The notes: generated by a model from the letters alone, not told the origin. Counted from the stretch's first letter, positions 1 through 11,186 are shown. The stretch: DNA of 64,000 bases from Zelopaecilomyces penicillatus (GCA_005765155.1 VCCP01000005.1:2666001-2730000), one strand, 5' to 3'. Numbers and translations are program-made.

Positions 1-1130
1 GCTGGAATGTTGCAGGGGCATTGGTTAAGCCGAAAGGCATTACCAGATACTCGAAAAATCCAAACTTGGTTCTGAAAGCGGTTTTCCATTCATCGCCTTT
101 CTTCATTCGAATCAAGTTATACACTCCTTTGAGATCTAGAGTAATAAACCAGTTCATTCCATACAATCGATCGCATAGTTCGTTAATTAACGGTAAGGGT
201 GTCCGATCCTTGATTGTGACTGCATTCAACAATCGGTAATCCACAACCAGTCATAGCTTGCCATTCTTTTTCGGTACAAACATGACAGGGTATCCTGCTT
301 CGGATATGGATGGTCAGATATATCCCTTTTCAAGCATTTCATCAAGGTACTCTCATAATGTTTCGAGTTCCTTGGCATTCAGTATATAGATCTTGGTGAA
401 AGTAGGCTTCTTTCCGTCCATGATCTGAATTTCGTGGTCCCATTGGTTGTGCAAGGGGAGCTTTGTTTCAAGCTCTTCGCGAAACAGTTTGACATACTTG
501 CGGTATTCTTCCGGTATAGGTACAAGTCGTTTTTCCATGTCTGAGGGTGATTCGTCCTTGGAGTGTTCTCGTAGTTGCTCCATTGTTGTCCTAAGGGCGG
601 CAATAACCCGTCAGGTTTGTCGCTATCGACCGTTATATCGTTTTTTGGTGTGATTTCCCGGTGGGAGGCCCTTCTCGATAGCCATAAAGCGTACTTTCTT
701 CGCTTTGCCCATTGTCATTGGATCTTCATGATTTCTTGGAGATGATGCGGTGTCGCTCCATCGCATCTGGCCTGTCTTCCAATCGATCTGTGGGTTACTA
801 TCAAATAACCAGGGGTGGCCTAACACAAATTCGTATTCTCCAGTGTCCATTACATCGAATATAGCACTATCTTGATGTCCTTGGACTTCGAATTGGAGAT
901 GATCAGTCTCTTTGTCGATCTGTCCTCCATTATAGGCGAAGGTATTTCCTTCCAGGTCATACAAGGGGTACGGTTCTTCCTTATCCCGCCATAGTAGTCG
1001 TATGCGATTCACGGCTTTTGGTGATATGTAATTGCCCATTGCTCCGCTGTCCACTAGAGCGTGGAAACAATGTCCCATGATCCGTATTTCCGTCGTTAGT
1101 TTGAGCCCGTTGGTGCTTGTTGCACAGAGG
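1..1130 (-). pseudogene. Gypsy pol fragment: aspartic protease and N-terminal reverse transcriptase
   Basis: Read leftward, the frame begins around LTTEIRIMGHC and continues into the retropepsin active site LVDSGAMGNYIS (about 1010-1060), then a linker to about 600. Next comes the classic Gypsy RT entry: LPLHNQWDHEIQI, a KKPTFTKIYILNAKELETL segment, VPKKNGKL-stop-LVVDYRLLNAVTIKD, then WFITLDLKGVYNLIRM and a MPFGLTNAPATFQ motif at the window edge. The stop at 251-253 lies where relatives usually have Arg (KLRLVVDYR), so CGA to TGA is the likely event. Protease and RT share a frame apart from interruptions near 600-350. The frame differs from that of gag, so either a natural frameshift or an indel lies near 1130-1200. 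Not functional as it stands. Confidence 0.88.
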
Positions 1131-1173
1131 GTCTTTCATGGGTGGTCGCGCTGTAACCCTCTTACAGGCGACT

Positions 1174-2211
1174 TTACTCGTTTTTTGAGTTTCCGGGATT
1201 GCATTCCTTGCATGATCCGTCATAATTTGTTCTGTCCAAGCCTTGAGTGATTACATAGTACAGAGTTCGATCGGCTTGACTTCCTTCGTGGGTTCGGAAG
1301 TTGAATTCTCGTTTATGGAGGTTCTTCATTTCCTCATACATGCGTTTGTTTTCTTCCGCATATTGTCTGCACCGGGGTTTGTTGCAGTTGATCGCCATCG
1401 TGGCTTCGCACTGAGTCCTCCCTGGGATACTGTCTTCCAATAGTCATCTTTCATGCCATTGTACCAGCTTCTATTGTGAGTGTACATCGCACTTGAGGTT
1501 GGTGCAATCATATAAGTCCTCTTTTCCACAGTCTGTGAGTTATGGTCCGTTGTGTCCTAATTCGAGTTTTTCCCATTTGTGGACCTCGCAATAGATGGAC
1601 TTGCAGTCTTTGTTTTCGGCTCCTTATCTGCATTCTTCTAGGGTTTTGGGGTGTGGTTCGAACACACCAATTCCAAAAGGTGCAAAGTACTCAGCCTCAT
1701 ACCAATCAACGAATTGATCTCCTGTGAGGACATTCTTGATTCCTCATGCTCCCATACAGCATGGGAAGAATTCGTTCTGGATTTTTGTTTTCTGGTGTTG
1801 AAAACAGGAGAAGTCGATGCATAACATCCAACTGATTTCGCTATGGAAAACATAATTAGGGTCTAGGAGTGCATGATCATCTTCGTGTTTGCTGTAGTTG
1901 GTTTTCAACATGAAGGCTCTTCCAAGGTGGTCTCCTGGGACAGGGACACCTAGGCCTTCTTCCAACGTCCATTCACAAACATATTTGGTGATTGTGAGTC
2001 GAAGGTTGACTCTGTCCGCGTGGCTTGGTACTTGCATAAGTTTGATTACTGCTTCCCTAAGGTATTTATGGGCAGCACTCTTAGGTGGTGGATATGGTGT
2101 AGCATGGTATTGAGTTGTCCTGAGAGGTTCTTCGCTCTCGGATTCTGAAGAGCTGGAGTCCGAGCTATCGCTTATTGTTTCATCTTCAACCAGGGTATTT
2201 TCGTCGTCCAT
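1174..2211 (-). pseudogene. Gag-pol spacer: acidic region followed by three Cys/His modules
   Basis: This stretch is in the gag frame. It starts at ATG 2211 with an acidic, Ser-rich segment (DSSDSSSSESESEEPLR), then a globular-looking part to the TGA at 1744. Reading on past that stop in the same frame gives three similar Cys/His-rich units: DCKSIYCEVHKWEKLELGH, DCTNLKCDVHSQ-stop-KLVQWHE, and NCNKPRCRQYAEENKRMYEE. Each has a Cys-x4-Cys core followed by a Trp- or Tyr-containing helix-like stretch. The intervening TAA, TAA, TAG and TGA codons are all reachable from Gln, Arg or Trp codons by C-to-T or G-to-A changes. The modules could be zinc-binding and nucleic-acid-binding, but that is inference. 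The segment ends at 1174, just before the protease frame takes over. Confidence 0.6.
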
Positions 2212-2226
2212 GGCAGGGATTACTTA

Positions 2227-3357
2227 TCAGTCCGGAATCTCTTCGAAGTATTCTTCCTCATCTGTATCCATATCCAGTTGTTGGTCCCATTGTACGGTAC
2301 CGGATTGGGTTAGCGTGGTCCGCAGCATTGGTGACTGTCGGGGTGTAGGGTATCCGTAGTTTCCGGGTCGTCCTCGTCCCCATCCTCTTCGTCCTGTCAT
2401 GGCCAGGGTTCGTCCGTTTGTGGCCATGGTGTGTGCGCTTCGTCGCGCGTTGGGTACTGGTTTCCAAGATTTCTTGTCTTTCTTGGGTTGTTCGCATTGC
2501 CGGGAGATATATCCATATCCATTACAGTTGTAACATTGGACTTTCGACATATCTCTTTTCTGGGTTGCGTCGAGTTCCATTCTTCCAGGATTCAGGGTAT
2601 GTCCATAGGCAATGGGTTCTTCTCTGCGTCTGCCTTGATTGGACTGGTGTCGTGGTTTTCGTCCAAAATCACTCCATCCTGATCCTTTGGTTTTCCTTTG
2701 TTTGCGTCGTGCAAACTGTCTGTCATCAATCTTAGTAGCCATTCCGATATACTTGGCCAAATTTTCAGGTCTGTCCTCCCTGAAGAGTTCATCCTTGACT
2801 TCTTCCTTGAGTCCGTCATAGAAGTACTCCATTAGTGCATCGTCTTCCCAGGTGATCCGTGAGGTGATCTGTCTGAATTCTGAGGCGTAGTCCGAGGCTG
2901 ATCCGCGTTGGCGTAGTAGTTTGAGTTTTTCGATTGCAGCTCTCTCTTCGTCTACTTGTCCAAAGACTTCTTTGATCGCGTCTTCAAAGTTGTTGTATTT
3001 TTGAAAGATCTTTTTGGTTTCGTCATCCTGGTCTTTTTCCTCCTCGTTCATGTAGTCTCTCATAATGGGTTCGAACCATTTGAGGGCAGCCCCCTCCATG
3101 CATCCTGCGGCGTGTAGGATTTTTGCAGATTCCTCTTGCAACTGGTGGGGGTAGAACTGGTGGTAAGCTTTGAGTTGCGTTAGGAACATTTGGAGTGATC
3201 CAGAATGTCCGGTGAAAGGTCCTGGCTTGCGAGGTTTGATGATTTCGCCGAGGTCTTTCTGTTTGGCTTGCAACTTGGCTTCGAGTTCCACATTCTTCTC
3301 GCGCAGAGCCTAAAGCTCGGCAGCAAATGAGGCGAGGGTTGGTTGAGTGGTACCCAT
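2227..3357 (-). pseudogene. Gypsy gag (capsid plus one zinc knuckle), disrupted
   Basis: The natural start is probably ATG 3355-3357 (MGTTQPTLASFAAEL), followed by an in-frame TAG at 3310-3312 and then ALREKNVELEAKLQ; a CAG to TAG change explains the stop. The body is a retrotransposon capsid: PGPFTGHSGSLQMFLTQLKAY, KWFEPIMRDYM, and a 'FDGLKEEVKDELFREDRP'-like segment reading FYDGLKEEVKDELFREDRP. A basic linker leads to the zinc knuckle CYNCNGYGYISRQC near 2500-2530. The canonical CCHC His is Tyr here (TAT, 2509-2511); CAT to TAT is a single C-to-T step. The frame closes with TGA-TAA at 2224-2229, and the same frame reopens at ATG 2211. Gag forms the particle and binds element RNA; this copy cannot do so as encoded. 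Confidence 0.87.
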
Positions 3358-3400
3358 GATGATTGATTGAGGCAGTTAGCGATATTGCTCAGGGTTGCGC

Positions 3401-3409
3401 GGTAACCCA
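3401..3409 (-). other. Putative tRNA primer-binding site of the Gypsy element
   Basis: On the minus strand the sequence one base after the LTR end reads TGGGTTACCGCGC. A PBS complementary to a tRNA 3' end begins with TGG, and its position immediately downstream of an LTR ending in CA fits. The tRNA species was not identified. Confidence 0.5.
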
Positions 3410-3655
3410 CTGAACAAGAGTTATCAACGTGTGACGTTTGGTGAATTCCCAAGGGATAAACCTAACAAAAAGGGTTTATGTTGGCAGATGAGTCGGGGCA
3501 TTCTGAGCAATATATCTATCACATTGATAATAGATACCGAGTATCATAACCAGGGGTCAAGTCTCAGCGTAGTGAGCGGTAGCGAACAATACGATGAAGT
3601 TGAAAGTGTGTTGATAACTATCTAAGCTATGTCTAAAGAGTGAAAATTGAGGGCG

Positions 3656-3663
3656 TATATATA
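3656..3663 (-). promoter_or_regulatory. TATA box in the Gypsy LTR
   Basis: TATATATA lies on the gag side of the palindrome array, in the expected order U3 enhancer, TATA, R/U5, primer-binding site, gag on the minus strand. Transcription would start some tens of bases to the left, around 3620-3635. Confidence 0.55.
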
Positions 3664-3669
3664 CATCAT

Positions 3670-3789
3670 GGATCACGATTTGAGCCGTGATCCTTATTAC
3701 TGGATCACGCTCAGAATCGTGAGCCGTCCCATTGGATCACGGTTTCAAGAGTGATCCTAAGCCCAGGATCACCTTTAGAATCGTGATCC
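3670..3789 (-). promoter_or_regulatory. Four 24-bp palindromes at an exact 32-bp pitch in the LTR U3
   Basis: Units start at 3670, 3702, 3734 and 3766. Each is 24 bp of form GGATCAC-N10-GTGATCC (one mismatch in the right arm of unit 2), separated by unrelated 8-bp spacers. The reverse complement of unit 2 resembles unit 1 internally, so neighbouring units look alternately inverted. The array lies directly upstream of the TATA box on the element's coding strand. Paired dyad sites spaced by about three helical turns suggest binding by a dimeric transcription factor; which one is unknown. A DNA or RNA hairpin role is the alternative. Confidence 0.7.
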
Positions 3790-3886
3790 AATTCCATACA
3801 GTTCCAAGCCTCCGGTACGTACCTAGTGACATCACAAGTCACATGACCGAGGCCCACCATACGACCTTGGCTGTTGGGTCATGACA

Positions 3887-6800
3887 TAAAGGCTATAATT
3901 ATATTTTAATTAAGATTAAAAATATTATTATTTATTTTAATATTAGTAGTATTTTATCTTTTTTAAAGATAATTAATTAAATTCTTAAAAGGTTTTATAT
4001 TTATATTATATTAAGATAGCTATATATCTATTACATTTATTATATTATAATATATTAGATTAAATTAAAGGGATTATATTTGTAAGCCTTTTTAAATTTA
4101 TTTATTTTAACTTATAATTTAAGGTATATATTTATAAAGGCTTTATAATAACTAATATAAATAATATAGCTTTATAATAGCTTATTCTTTTATATAGTAT
4201 ATTTATTAAATCCTTTAAAATATCTATTTATACTTTTATTATAAAAGCAATATATTATCTTTATTATATTATAAATATAAGCCTTATATTTATATTTAAG
4301 GTATTTAAAGTATTTTATTAATAAGATTATTTTATTATAAGGTTTGTATTTATAAAAGCCTTTTTTTAAAAAAAAGCTTTTTTAATTAATTTATTTATAC
4401 TTTTAAAATAATAATATTTTAAAATAGCTTAATATATATTTTTAATATTAATTTCATTAGGTTTTATTAATAGATTTTAGTTTTTATATTATCTTTATTT
4501 TATAAATATAATAATAATATTAGGATTTCTTTATTTAATATTAAATAGATTCTTATAATAATTAAGATATTTAATTTAAATATAAAAAACTAAATAGCTT
4601 TATTTATAATTTATTAAGATATAAAATTAATAAAGATTATTATAATATTATTATTTAATAGATATTTAATTATTATTATATCTTTATAATTTATTATTAT
4701 ATTAAGGGTATTAAGATTATTTTTAATTTATTTATTTATAATATTACCTTTTATTATAGATTTAATAATTAATTTATAAAAATATATCTTTAAAATATAA
4801 TCTTTATAATAAAAGTATTAATTATTTTTAATATTCTTTTAATTATTATTATTTAAATAATTTTTCTTTTATAATATTAAATTCTTTTAAAGTTTTTATA
4901 ATAGTTCTTTTAATCTTTATATTTAATTATTAAAAATAATATTATATATTTATAATATTATTAATAAATTTTAAAATTAATAAATTAATTAAATTATTTT
5001 TATAAATACTTTTTTATTAATTAATAAATAATAAACTTCTTTTTTAATCTTTAATTTCTTTTATTTAATATTTTATTTATAATTTATAATTTAATATTAT
5101 AGCTTTTTTTAATTTATTAATCTTAATATATTTAAGGCTATAAATATTATAATCTTTAATATATTAATATATATAATATTTATCTTATCTCTTTTAATAC
5201 TTTTTTTAAATTATTATATAATATTATAATTAAAAGTAATTAATATTAATAATTTTACTTTTTATATTAATTTATAATTTAAAGATAATATTATTAAATA
5301 TAAGGTTTATAATTTAAATTCTCTTTTATTTTATTTAATATAATTTAATTAATTATTTTAGAACTTATAAAAAAAATATTTTTTTAAAAAAATTATAAAT
5401 TAATTATATAATTATATTATTAAAAAAAATAAAGCTTTATTTAAAAATTATTTTAATTAATATTTATATTATTCTTATTAAGGTATTTTAAAGGATTTTA
5501 TTATTTTTAATTCTTTTTATTATTTATATTATTTTTATTAAGGTATTTTAAAGGTTTTTATTATTTTTTATTATTTTTATTATTTTTATTATTTTTATTA
5601 TATTAAATCTTAATTAAAATATAAAGTCTTAATATAATAAGTTTTATAAATAATATAAATCTTTTAAATATTAATTTTAATATAAATAATATTTATCTTT
5701 ATTTAAAAAAGGCTTAAAAGATATATATAAATTAATTTAAAATAAAAAGCTAGAATTTATATAAAATAAAGTTAAATTAATTTTTCTTTTAAGATTTTTA
5801 TAAAATTTATATAAGGTCTTTAATTTAATAATATAATAATATATTTTATAAAGTATATAAAGATATTTAATATTAAGCTTAATAAAAGCTAATATTTATT
5901 AAATATTAAATAAGAATTTAAAAAAGACTTATCTTATAAAATTTAATATTTATTAAATTTATTATAAGAATATAAGGATTATCTTTTTATATAGCTTAAA
6001 CTATATATATAATAATAATCTATAATATTATTATATATAAAATAATAATATTTTACAAGATTAATAAATTATTAATTTTGAAAAGAATTAAAATAATATA
6101 TATAATATAATAATTATACTTATATAATATTATAAAAGATTATATAATTTATTTTATATATCTCTTTAAATTTAATATATTTATATTATTATTAGATTTA
6201 TATCTTATATAATAAAAGATTAAATGCTTTATTTATTTATAAGCTTATATTATATTCTTTATATAAATATATAATATAATAATAATATTGATATAAATTA
6301 AAGACTTTTAATATCTTAATTATAAAAATAAAAGGCTTTAATTCAAAATTAATAATCTTTTAAATTATTAATAATTAAAGAAAATTCCTTATAAAGGCTT
6401 TATTATATTAATAAAAAAAACACTAATTAATAAAGAAATTATAAATTAATTATATAATAATTATAAAATAAATAACTTTAAATTAAATAATATTAAGGAC
6501 TTATAATAATTTAATTAAAATAAAAAACTTATTATTTATATAAATGATATTTAAATAAATAGGAATTAAAGCTTTTCTTTATTATTATATAATTCTTTTA
6601 TATTTTATATTATTATATTATTTATAGAATAAAGATAATAAAATAATAAAATACTTTATTTTATAATATTAAAATATATTAGATTATCTTTATTATATTA
6701 TTAAATAAAAGTCTATACTCTTTTAAAATAAATATAATTAAATAAATATATTAATAATATTATTTATAATAAAAAAGAATATATAATAAATAATAAAGCT

Positions 6801-7261
6801 TAAAAGATTAAAAGAATATAATTTAATATTATAAATTAAAAAATAAATAAATAATATAATAATAAAAAAAGAATAAAGATATTATAATATTTAATTTTAG
6901 AGTTTATTTTAAGATATTGAAAGATTATATATTAAATATAATAAAGAATTAATAATACTTATATAAAATTCTCTTTTCTTTTTAAATTATAAAGATTAAT
7001 AATATTAATAAATATAATAGTTTTTTATATATAAATTAATTAATATAATATATATAATATAAAGAATAAAGAGTTATATAATAATATAAGATAATATAAT
7101 ATTCTTTATTAATTTATATAAATAATAGAAAAATAATATTTATTTATAATTTTAAAATAATATTATAAAACTTATATTTTATATAGCTTTTAATAATATT
7201 TTAAATTATTATATTTTATATTAAAATTAATAATATAATTATTATATTAAAAATATAATAG
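3887..7261. other. AT-rich RIP-degraded DNA, no gene
   Basis: No open frame of note on either strand. G and C survive mainly in CT, CC, AG and GG contexts, and CpA, TpG and CpG are nearly absent, as expected after RIP. A 60-bp segment is directly duplicated at about 5461-5580 (both copies carry an AAGGTATTTTAAAGG core). I could not assign the rest to a transposon family. Confidence 0.8.
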
Positions 7262-7405
7262 TATATTATCTTTATAATATAATAATATATTATCTTTATA
7301 ATATAATAATATATTATCTTTATAATATAATAATATATTATCTTTATAATTTAATAACATATTATCTTTATAATATAATAATATATTATCTTTATAATAT
7401 AATAA
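7262..7405. repeat. 24-bp minisatellite, six copies
   Basis: The unit, based on TATATTATCTTTATAATAT plus AATAA, repeats at 7262, 7286, 7310, 7334, 7358 and 7382 with a few substitutions in the fifth copy. It abuts the LTR copy at 7409. Confidence 0.85.
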
Positions 7406-7408
7406 TAT

Positions 7409-7582
7409 TATAATAAACTGGTCTTATAGCTATTATAAATAAATATTAAAAATAATATTAATAAACCTAAAAAAAGAGAGAAATCTTTATTTTAATCCCT
7501 TTTCTTATATTAATAAAGCTTAATCTAGGCCTATTTTATTTTTATATTTAAGGTTTCAACTTAAAAGCTTAAACTTATAATA
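7409..7582 (-). repeat. Solo LTR of the 11516-18372 Gypsy family, inverted
   Basis: The reverse complement matches the 171-174-bp LTRs of the element at 11516-18372 along its whole length, including the TAATCCCTTTTCTTATAT box and the terminal segment reading AAACTGGTCTTATAG on the plus strand. No second LTR or internal sequence in this orientation is visible nearby, so it is probably a solo LTR. No convincing target duplication was found. Confidence 0.7.
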
Positions 7583-8114
7583 TATTATGTTTTCTTTAAT
7601 AAAAATTTAAATCTTATTTAATTATTAAATAATAAGAGTATAAAGCAGATATATTATATATTATTTTAATAATCTAAAAAAATATTTCTTACTTTTTATA
7701 AGTTATTATTTTATATATTTTATATTCTTATATATTTTCCTTATTAAAAGTATTATTAATTTAAATAATCTTCTTTATATTTTTATTTGAAATCTTATAT
7801 TTTTTTTATATATAATAATAAGATATCTAGGCTGTTACTATACTTTTCTTTATTAATATAAAGATAATAAATATTATATTCTTATAATCTATAAATAATA
7901 ATCCTTTTAATCCTTTTTTAAATTATAATATATTTAATATATAAATAATATAAATTTTATAAATATATATTATATTCTTTATTTAATTCTTAATTAATTA
8001 TATATAATCTCTTTTTTTAAAAAAAAAGAAATAAACTATTAATAATTATATTATTTTTAATAACTTTAATAAAAGATTAAATTAATTTATCTTTTTTATA
8101 TTAAATAATTATAT
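7583..8114. other. AT-rich spacer, no gene
   Basis: RIP-like AT-rich DNA between two LTR remnants. Nothing recognisable on either strand. Confidence 0.7.
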
Positions 8115-8579
8115 ATAAATTATTATAGTTTTATAAAGGCTAGTTAAAGTTAATAATTAAGATAATAAAAGAAATAATATAATAATTATTTATATAAAAA
8201 TTTATAACAAAGAAAATAAAAATAATTATATTATTAATATAAAAAGAAAGCTAGATTTAATTAAATATTTAGCTTTTTTATATATTTAAAAGATATTAGA
8301 ATAATTTAAAATTACTTTTAAGATTTTAAATAATATTTATTAAAAATTATTAGATATTTTAAATAAAGAGAAAAGAAGGATTTTAAGGGATAAGTTTTTA
8401 TTTTTTATTTTAATTTAATTTAATAAATTAAGCTATTTAAATACCTTAAATCTTATATTAGGTTTTATAATAGATAAAGCTATTATATAATAATAGATTT
8501 AATTATAAAATAATAATAGATTAAACTATTAAATTAAAATAAATTTAATCATTAGATTATAATAGGTCTAGCTATTATA
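8115..8579 (-). repeat. 3' LTR of the minus-strand Copia fragment
   Basis: On the minus strand it begins TATAATAGCTAGACC, the mutated counterpart of TGTAACAGCCTAACC at 53603, and runs about 465 bp to an end matching the LTR end at 60121. Internal landmarks such as the CTTATCCCTTA box are shared. Confidence 0.75.
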
Positions 8580-9753
8580 TTAAAATTCTATTTATTTTAA
8601 TATACTTTTTAATAAGCTATATAACTAGCTTTTTATAAAAGGTTTTTATAGATTTAATAAGCTTAAAAAGCCTTAAAAAATAAAGCTTATTAAAGCCTTA
8701 ATTAGCTTATTAATAGATATAGCTTTACTTATAAGATAATTTATTTTAAATAATTTATAAATTAATTTCTATTTAATATAATAGGATTTTAATAAAATAT
8801 ATTTAATTTAAATATAATAAGTAAGGTTTTTAATATTATTTATTAAGGCTATATTACTATAATATAAATCTATAAATTATTAAAAAAAGACTTTTAGTAT
8901 TATAAAAAGCTTACAAAATTATTTTAGTTTTTTTATAATCTTTATTAAAGTATTAAATTTGGCTTTTATAATTAAAAAGGCTATAATAATCTATCTTTTT
9001 ATTTTTTAATAAATAGATTTATTAATTAACTTAAAATAATATTTATAAATAGATTTATTAATAGTTTTATAATCTATTAAATTATTATTTAAATAGCTTA
9101 ATAATTAAAAAGCTAGTTATTTTATTTATATCAGATTTATAGCTTTATAAAAGATAATTTAATTTTTTAAAGCCTTTTAAATACTTTAAAAGATTTCTTA
9201 TTATATTATAATAATTAATATAGCCTTATTATATATATCAAAAAAACTATTATATTAAAAAGATTATATTAAGCTTAAAAAATAATATAAGATATGTTAA
9301 AACTCTTTTAATTTATTAATAGATTTATTATTTAATAATATTTAAGATTTTATTTATAATCTCTTTTAATATTTTAAATTATAAAAGAATAATTATAAAG
9401 ATTATATTTTATTTAATTAAAATATTATAAAATCTTATTAATATAATAAAATAAATATAATTATAGCTTTCTTTTAATTTTATTATAATTAATTTAAATT
9501 TATAAGAAAAAGATTATAAAGCCTATATTTTATATAATAAAGATCTGATTTAATAAATATTTTAATTTATTTATATAAAATAAATTAAGTTTGATAATAA
9601 AATAATTATTAATATAAATAATAATAAAGATATTAACTTAAAAATTAATAAATATAACCAGATCTAAGATTAAAGATTAAAATCTATAATTAATTAATAG
9701 CTTAATTAATAATTATTATTATTTATAAAAGTGTTATTTTAAATTATAAAAAG

Positions 9754-10330
9754 TATAATAATATTTCTATATAAGCTAGGCATTTACTTTATAAGCTATT
9801 ATAAGGTATAGGATTAATATAAGGTATTAATATTATTATATCTTTTACTAGTTTAGTAGAGTAGTCTATTAGAATTAGGCTATATATCTCTAGTCTCTTT
9901 ATAATTATATTAATACCTTATAGGTTAGAATGCTTAATTAGTGTATATAGGATTATAGGTTTGAACTGTATATAGGCCAGGTTGGCTAGCTTATAAGGCC
10001 TTAGCCTTAGGGGTTTATAATAGCTTATAGAATATATATAATATATTAATTAGGGGGCCAGATAGTATAGTTAGGGGCCTTAGGCTTTTAATTTAATAAG
10101 GTAGTAATAGGGAAAACCTGGGCTAATCTTATAAATATATAGTGATTTAGGGTTAAGTTATTTATAAAGGAGGGGATAGTTATAATAGTATTTCTATATA
10201 AGCTAGGCCTTTGCTTTATAAGCTATTATAAGGTATAGGATTAATATAAGGTATTAATATTATTAAATCTTTTATTAGTTTAATAAATTAGTTTATTAAA
10301 ATCAGGCTATATACCTTTAATCCCTTTATA
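9754..10330 (+). mobile_element. TRIM-like miniature LTR retrotransposon (577 bp)
   Basis: Two direct terminal repeats of exactly 150 bp (9754-9903 and 10181-10330) flank a 277-bp non-coding interior. A polypurine tract (AAAGGAGGGG, 10166-10175) precedes the second repeat. A 5-bp target duplication AAAAG lies on both sides (9749-9753 and 10331-10335). The host sequence is the minus-strand Copia fragment, and the intact Copia copy shows the corresponding empty site near 58486-58505. Ends are TA..TA, the mutated form of TG..CA. Sizes match terminal-repeat retrotransposons in miniature, which depend on proteins from larger elements. The interior keeps much more GC than its surroundings. A tandem duplication would not explain the target duplication. 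Confidence 0.82.
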
Positions 10331-10992
10331 AAAAGCCTTTTTAAATAGAATAATTTATTTTATAATAGGATTATAATCTAATTTAATTAATAAAGCTATT
10401 AAAAAATAATTTTAAACGTTTAGGTTTTTATAAATTTTTTTTTTTTAAAAAATCTATAAAAATATCCTTAAATAACTAGCTATTTTAAAAAGCCTTTATA
10501 AAATTAATTTATTTAATTTTTTAATTATAAAAGATTATTAAAGCTAGTAAAATCTATTAAATAAAAAGAATATTAATAGTTATAAAGATTTTAAAATAAT
10601 CCTTTTTTTTAATTTATATAAAACCCTTTATAATAAATCTAATCTTATATTTTAAAGATTAATTTTATCTATTCTTTTTAAACTTAAAAATAAATTTATT
10701 TTTTTAGGATTTTTTTATTTTCTAGAATTTTAATAATAAGGATAAAATATATAACTTTTATTTATAAAATTTAATAAATATTATTTTAAAATCTATTAAT
10801 TAATAATAAATCTTAAAAGATTTTATTAAAAAGAAATAAATTAATATTATTTAAAATAATATTTATAATATATTTTATTTTTAGCTTATATTAAATATTT
10901 ATAAAATAAATAAGATTAAATTATATTAATTTAAGATCTTTTTATTAATATTTAAGCTATTTAATAAACTATAATAATTATATTATAAGCTA

Positions 10993-11186
10993 TAATTATA
11001 ATAAGATAATAAGATATAAGATATATATATCTAAAATAATATATAACTTTTAAATATATAATATTTCTTAATTTACTTTTATTATTATAATATAAATAAA
11101 ATAAATAATAATCTTTAATAATAATAATATTTAAATATAATTATTCTTATTTTATTTAATTATTATAAATTAAATCTATTATTATA
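10993..11186 (+). repeat. 194-bp LTR-like repeat, copy A
   Basis: It starts TAATTATAATAAGAT and ends ..CTATTATTATA, and matches copy B (22152-22345), which is also 194 bp, in direct orientation. Copies C (26648-26842) and D (about 50865-51035) are inverted. It contains the shared core AAAATAATATATAA. Equal length and repeated ends suggest an LTR. Confidence 0.65.

Larger units (their letters stand above)
1..3886 (-). mobile_element. Ty3/Gypsy LTR retrotransposon, 5' LTR to RT, cut by window edge
   Basis: On the minus strand this reads LTR (3411-3886), primer-binding site, Gag with a zinc knuckle, a Cys/His-rich spacer, a retropepsin and the N-terminal part of a reverse transcriptase, in Ty3/Gypsy order. 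It runs off the window at base 1 before the YxDD box, so RNase H, integrase and the 3' LTR are not seen. Base composition is near normal, unlike the DNA to its right. It is nevertheless dead: several in-frame stops are explained by C-to-T changes on the coding strand (CAG to TAG at 3310-3312, probably CGA to TGA at 251-253, and a TGA-TAA pair at the end of gag). That looks like light RIP. Assignment to Gypsy is secure; the family name is not known to me. Confidence 0.93.
3411..3886 (-). repeat. 5' LTR of the Gypsy element (476 bp)
   Basis: The right edge on the minus strand starts TGTCATGACCC and the left edge ends ..GTTCA next to the primer-binding site, giving TG..CA ends. It contains a TATA box and the palindrome array described separately. 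The sequence turns abruptly AT-rich at about 3890, which supports the outer boundary. The partner LTR is outside the window, so the limits rest on terminal motifs only. Confidence 0.7.
8115..10992 (-). mobile_element. Copia element, 3' part, RIP-degraded, interrupted by a miniature LTR element
   Basis: The reverse complement aligns collinearly with the 3' half of the Copia element at 53603-60121. Bases 8579-9753 match about 58500-59668 and 10331-10985 match about 57850-58497. It includes the RT C-terminal part, RNase H (stop-riddled equivalents of the KNKKIDYYSLF and YCNNIVLNKQY-type motifs) and the 3' LTR at 8115-8579. The 5' portion is missing; the alignment stops at about 10992, where another LTR begins. 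The TRIM-like element at 9754-10330 splits it. Non-functional. Confidence 0.8.

Noticed and set aside
3670..3789. CRISPR-like array (regular repeats with short spacers)
   Set aside because: Four units with 8-bp spacers inside a eukaryotic LTR; units are imperfect palindromes and no cas genes exist. Better read as a regulatory dyad array.
3887..9753. Mitochondrial DNA insertion, suggested by extreme AT content
   Set aside because: No mitochondrial genes, tRNAs or GC clusters; instead stop-riddled retroelement readings and CpA/TpG depletion indicate RIP.
9754..10330. Simple 427-bp tandem duplication instead of a miniature element
   Set aside because: The second copy stops exactly at 150 bp, a polypurine tract precedes it, and AAAAG flanks the whole unit with an empty site known from the other Copia copy.
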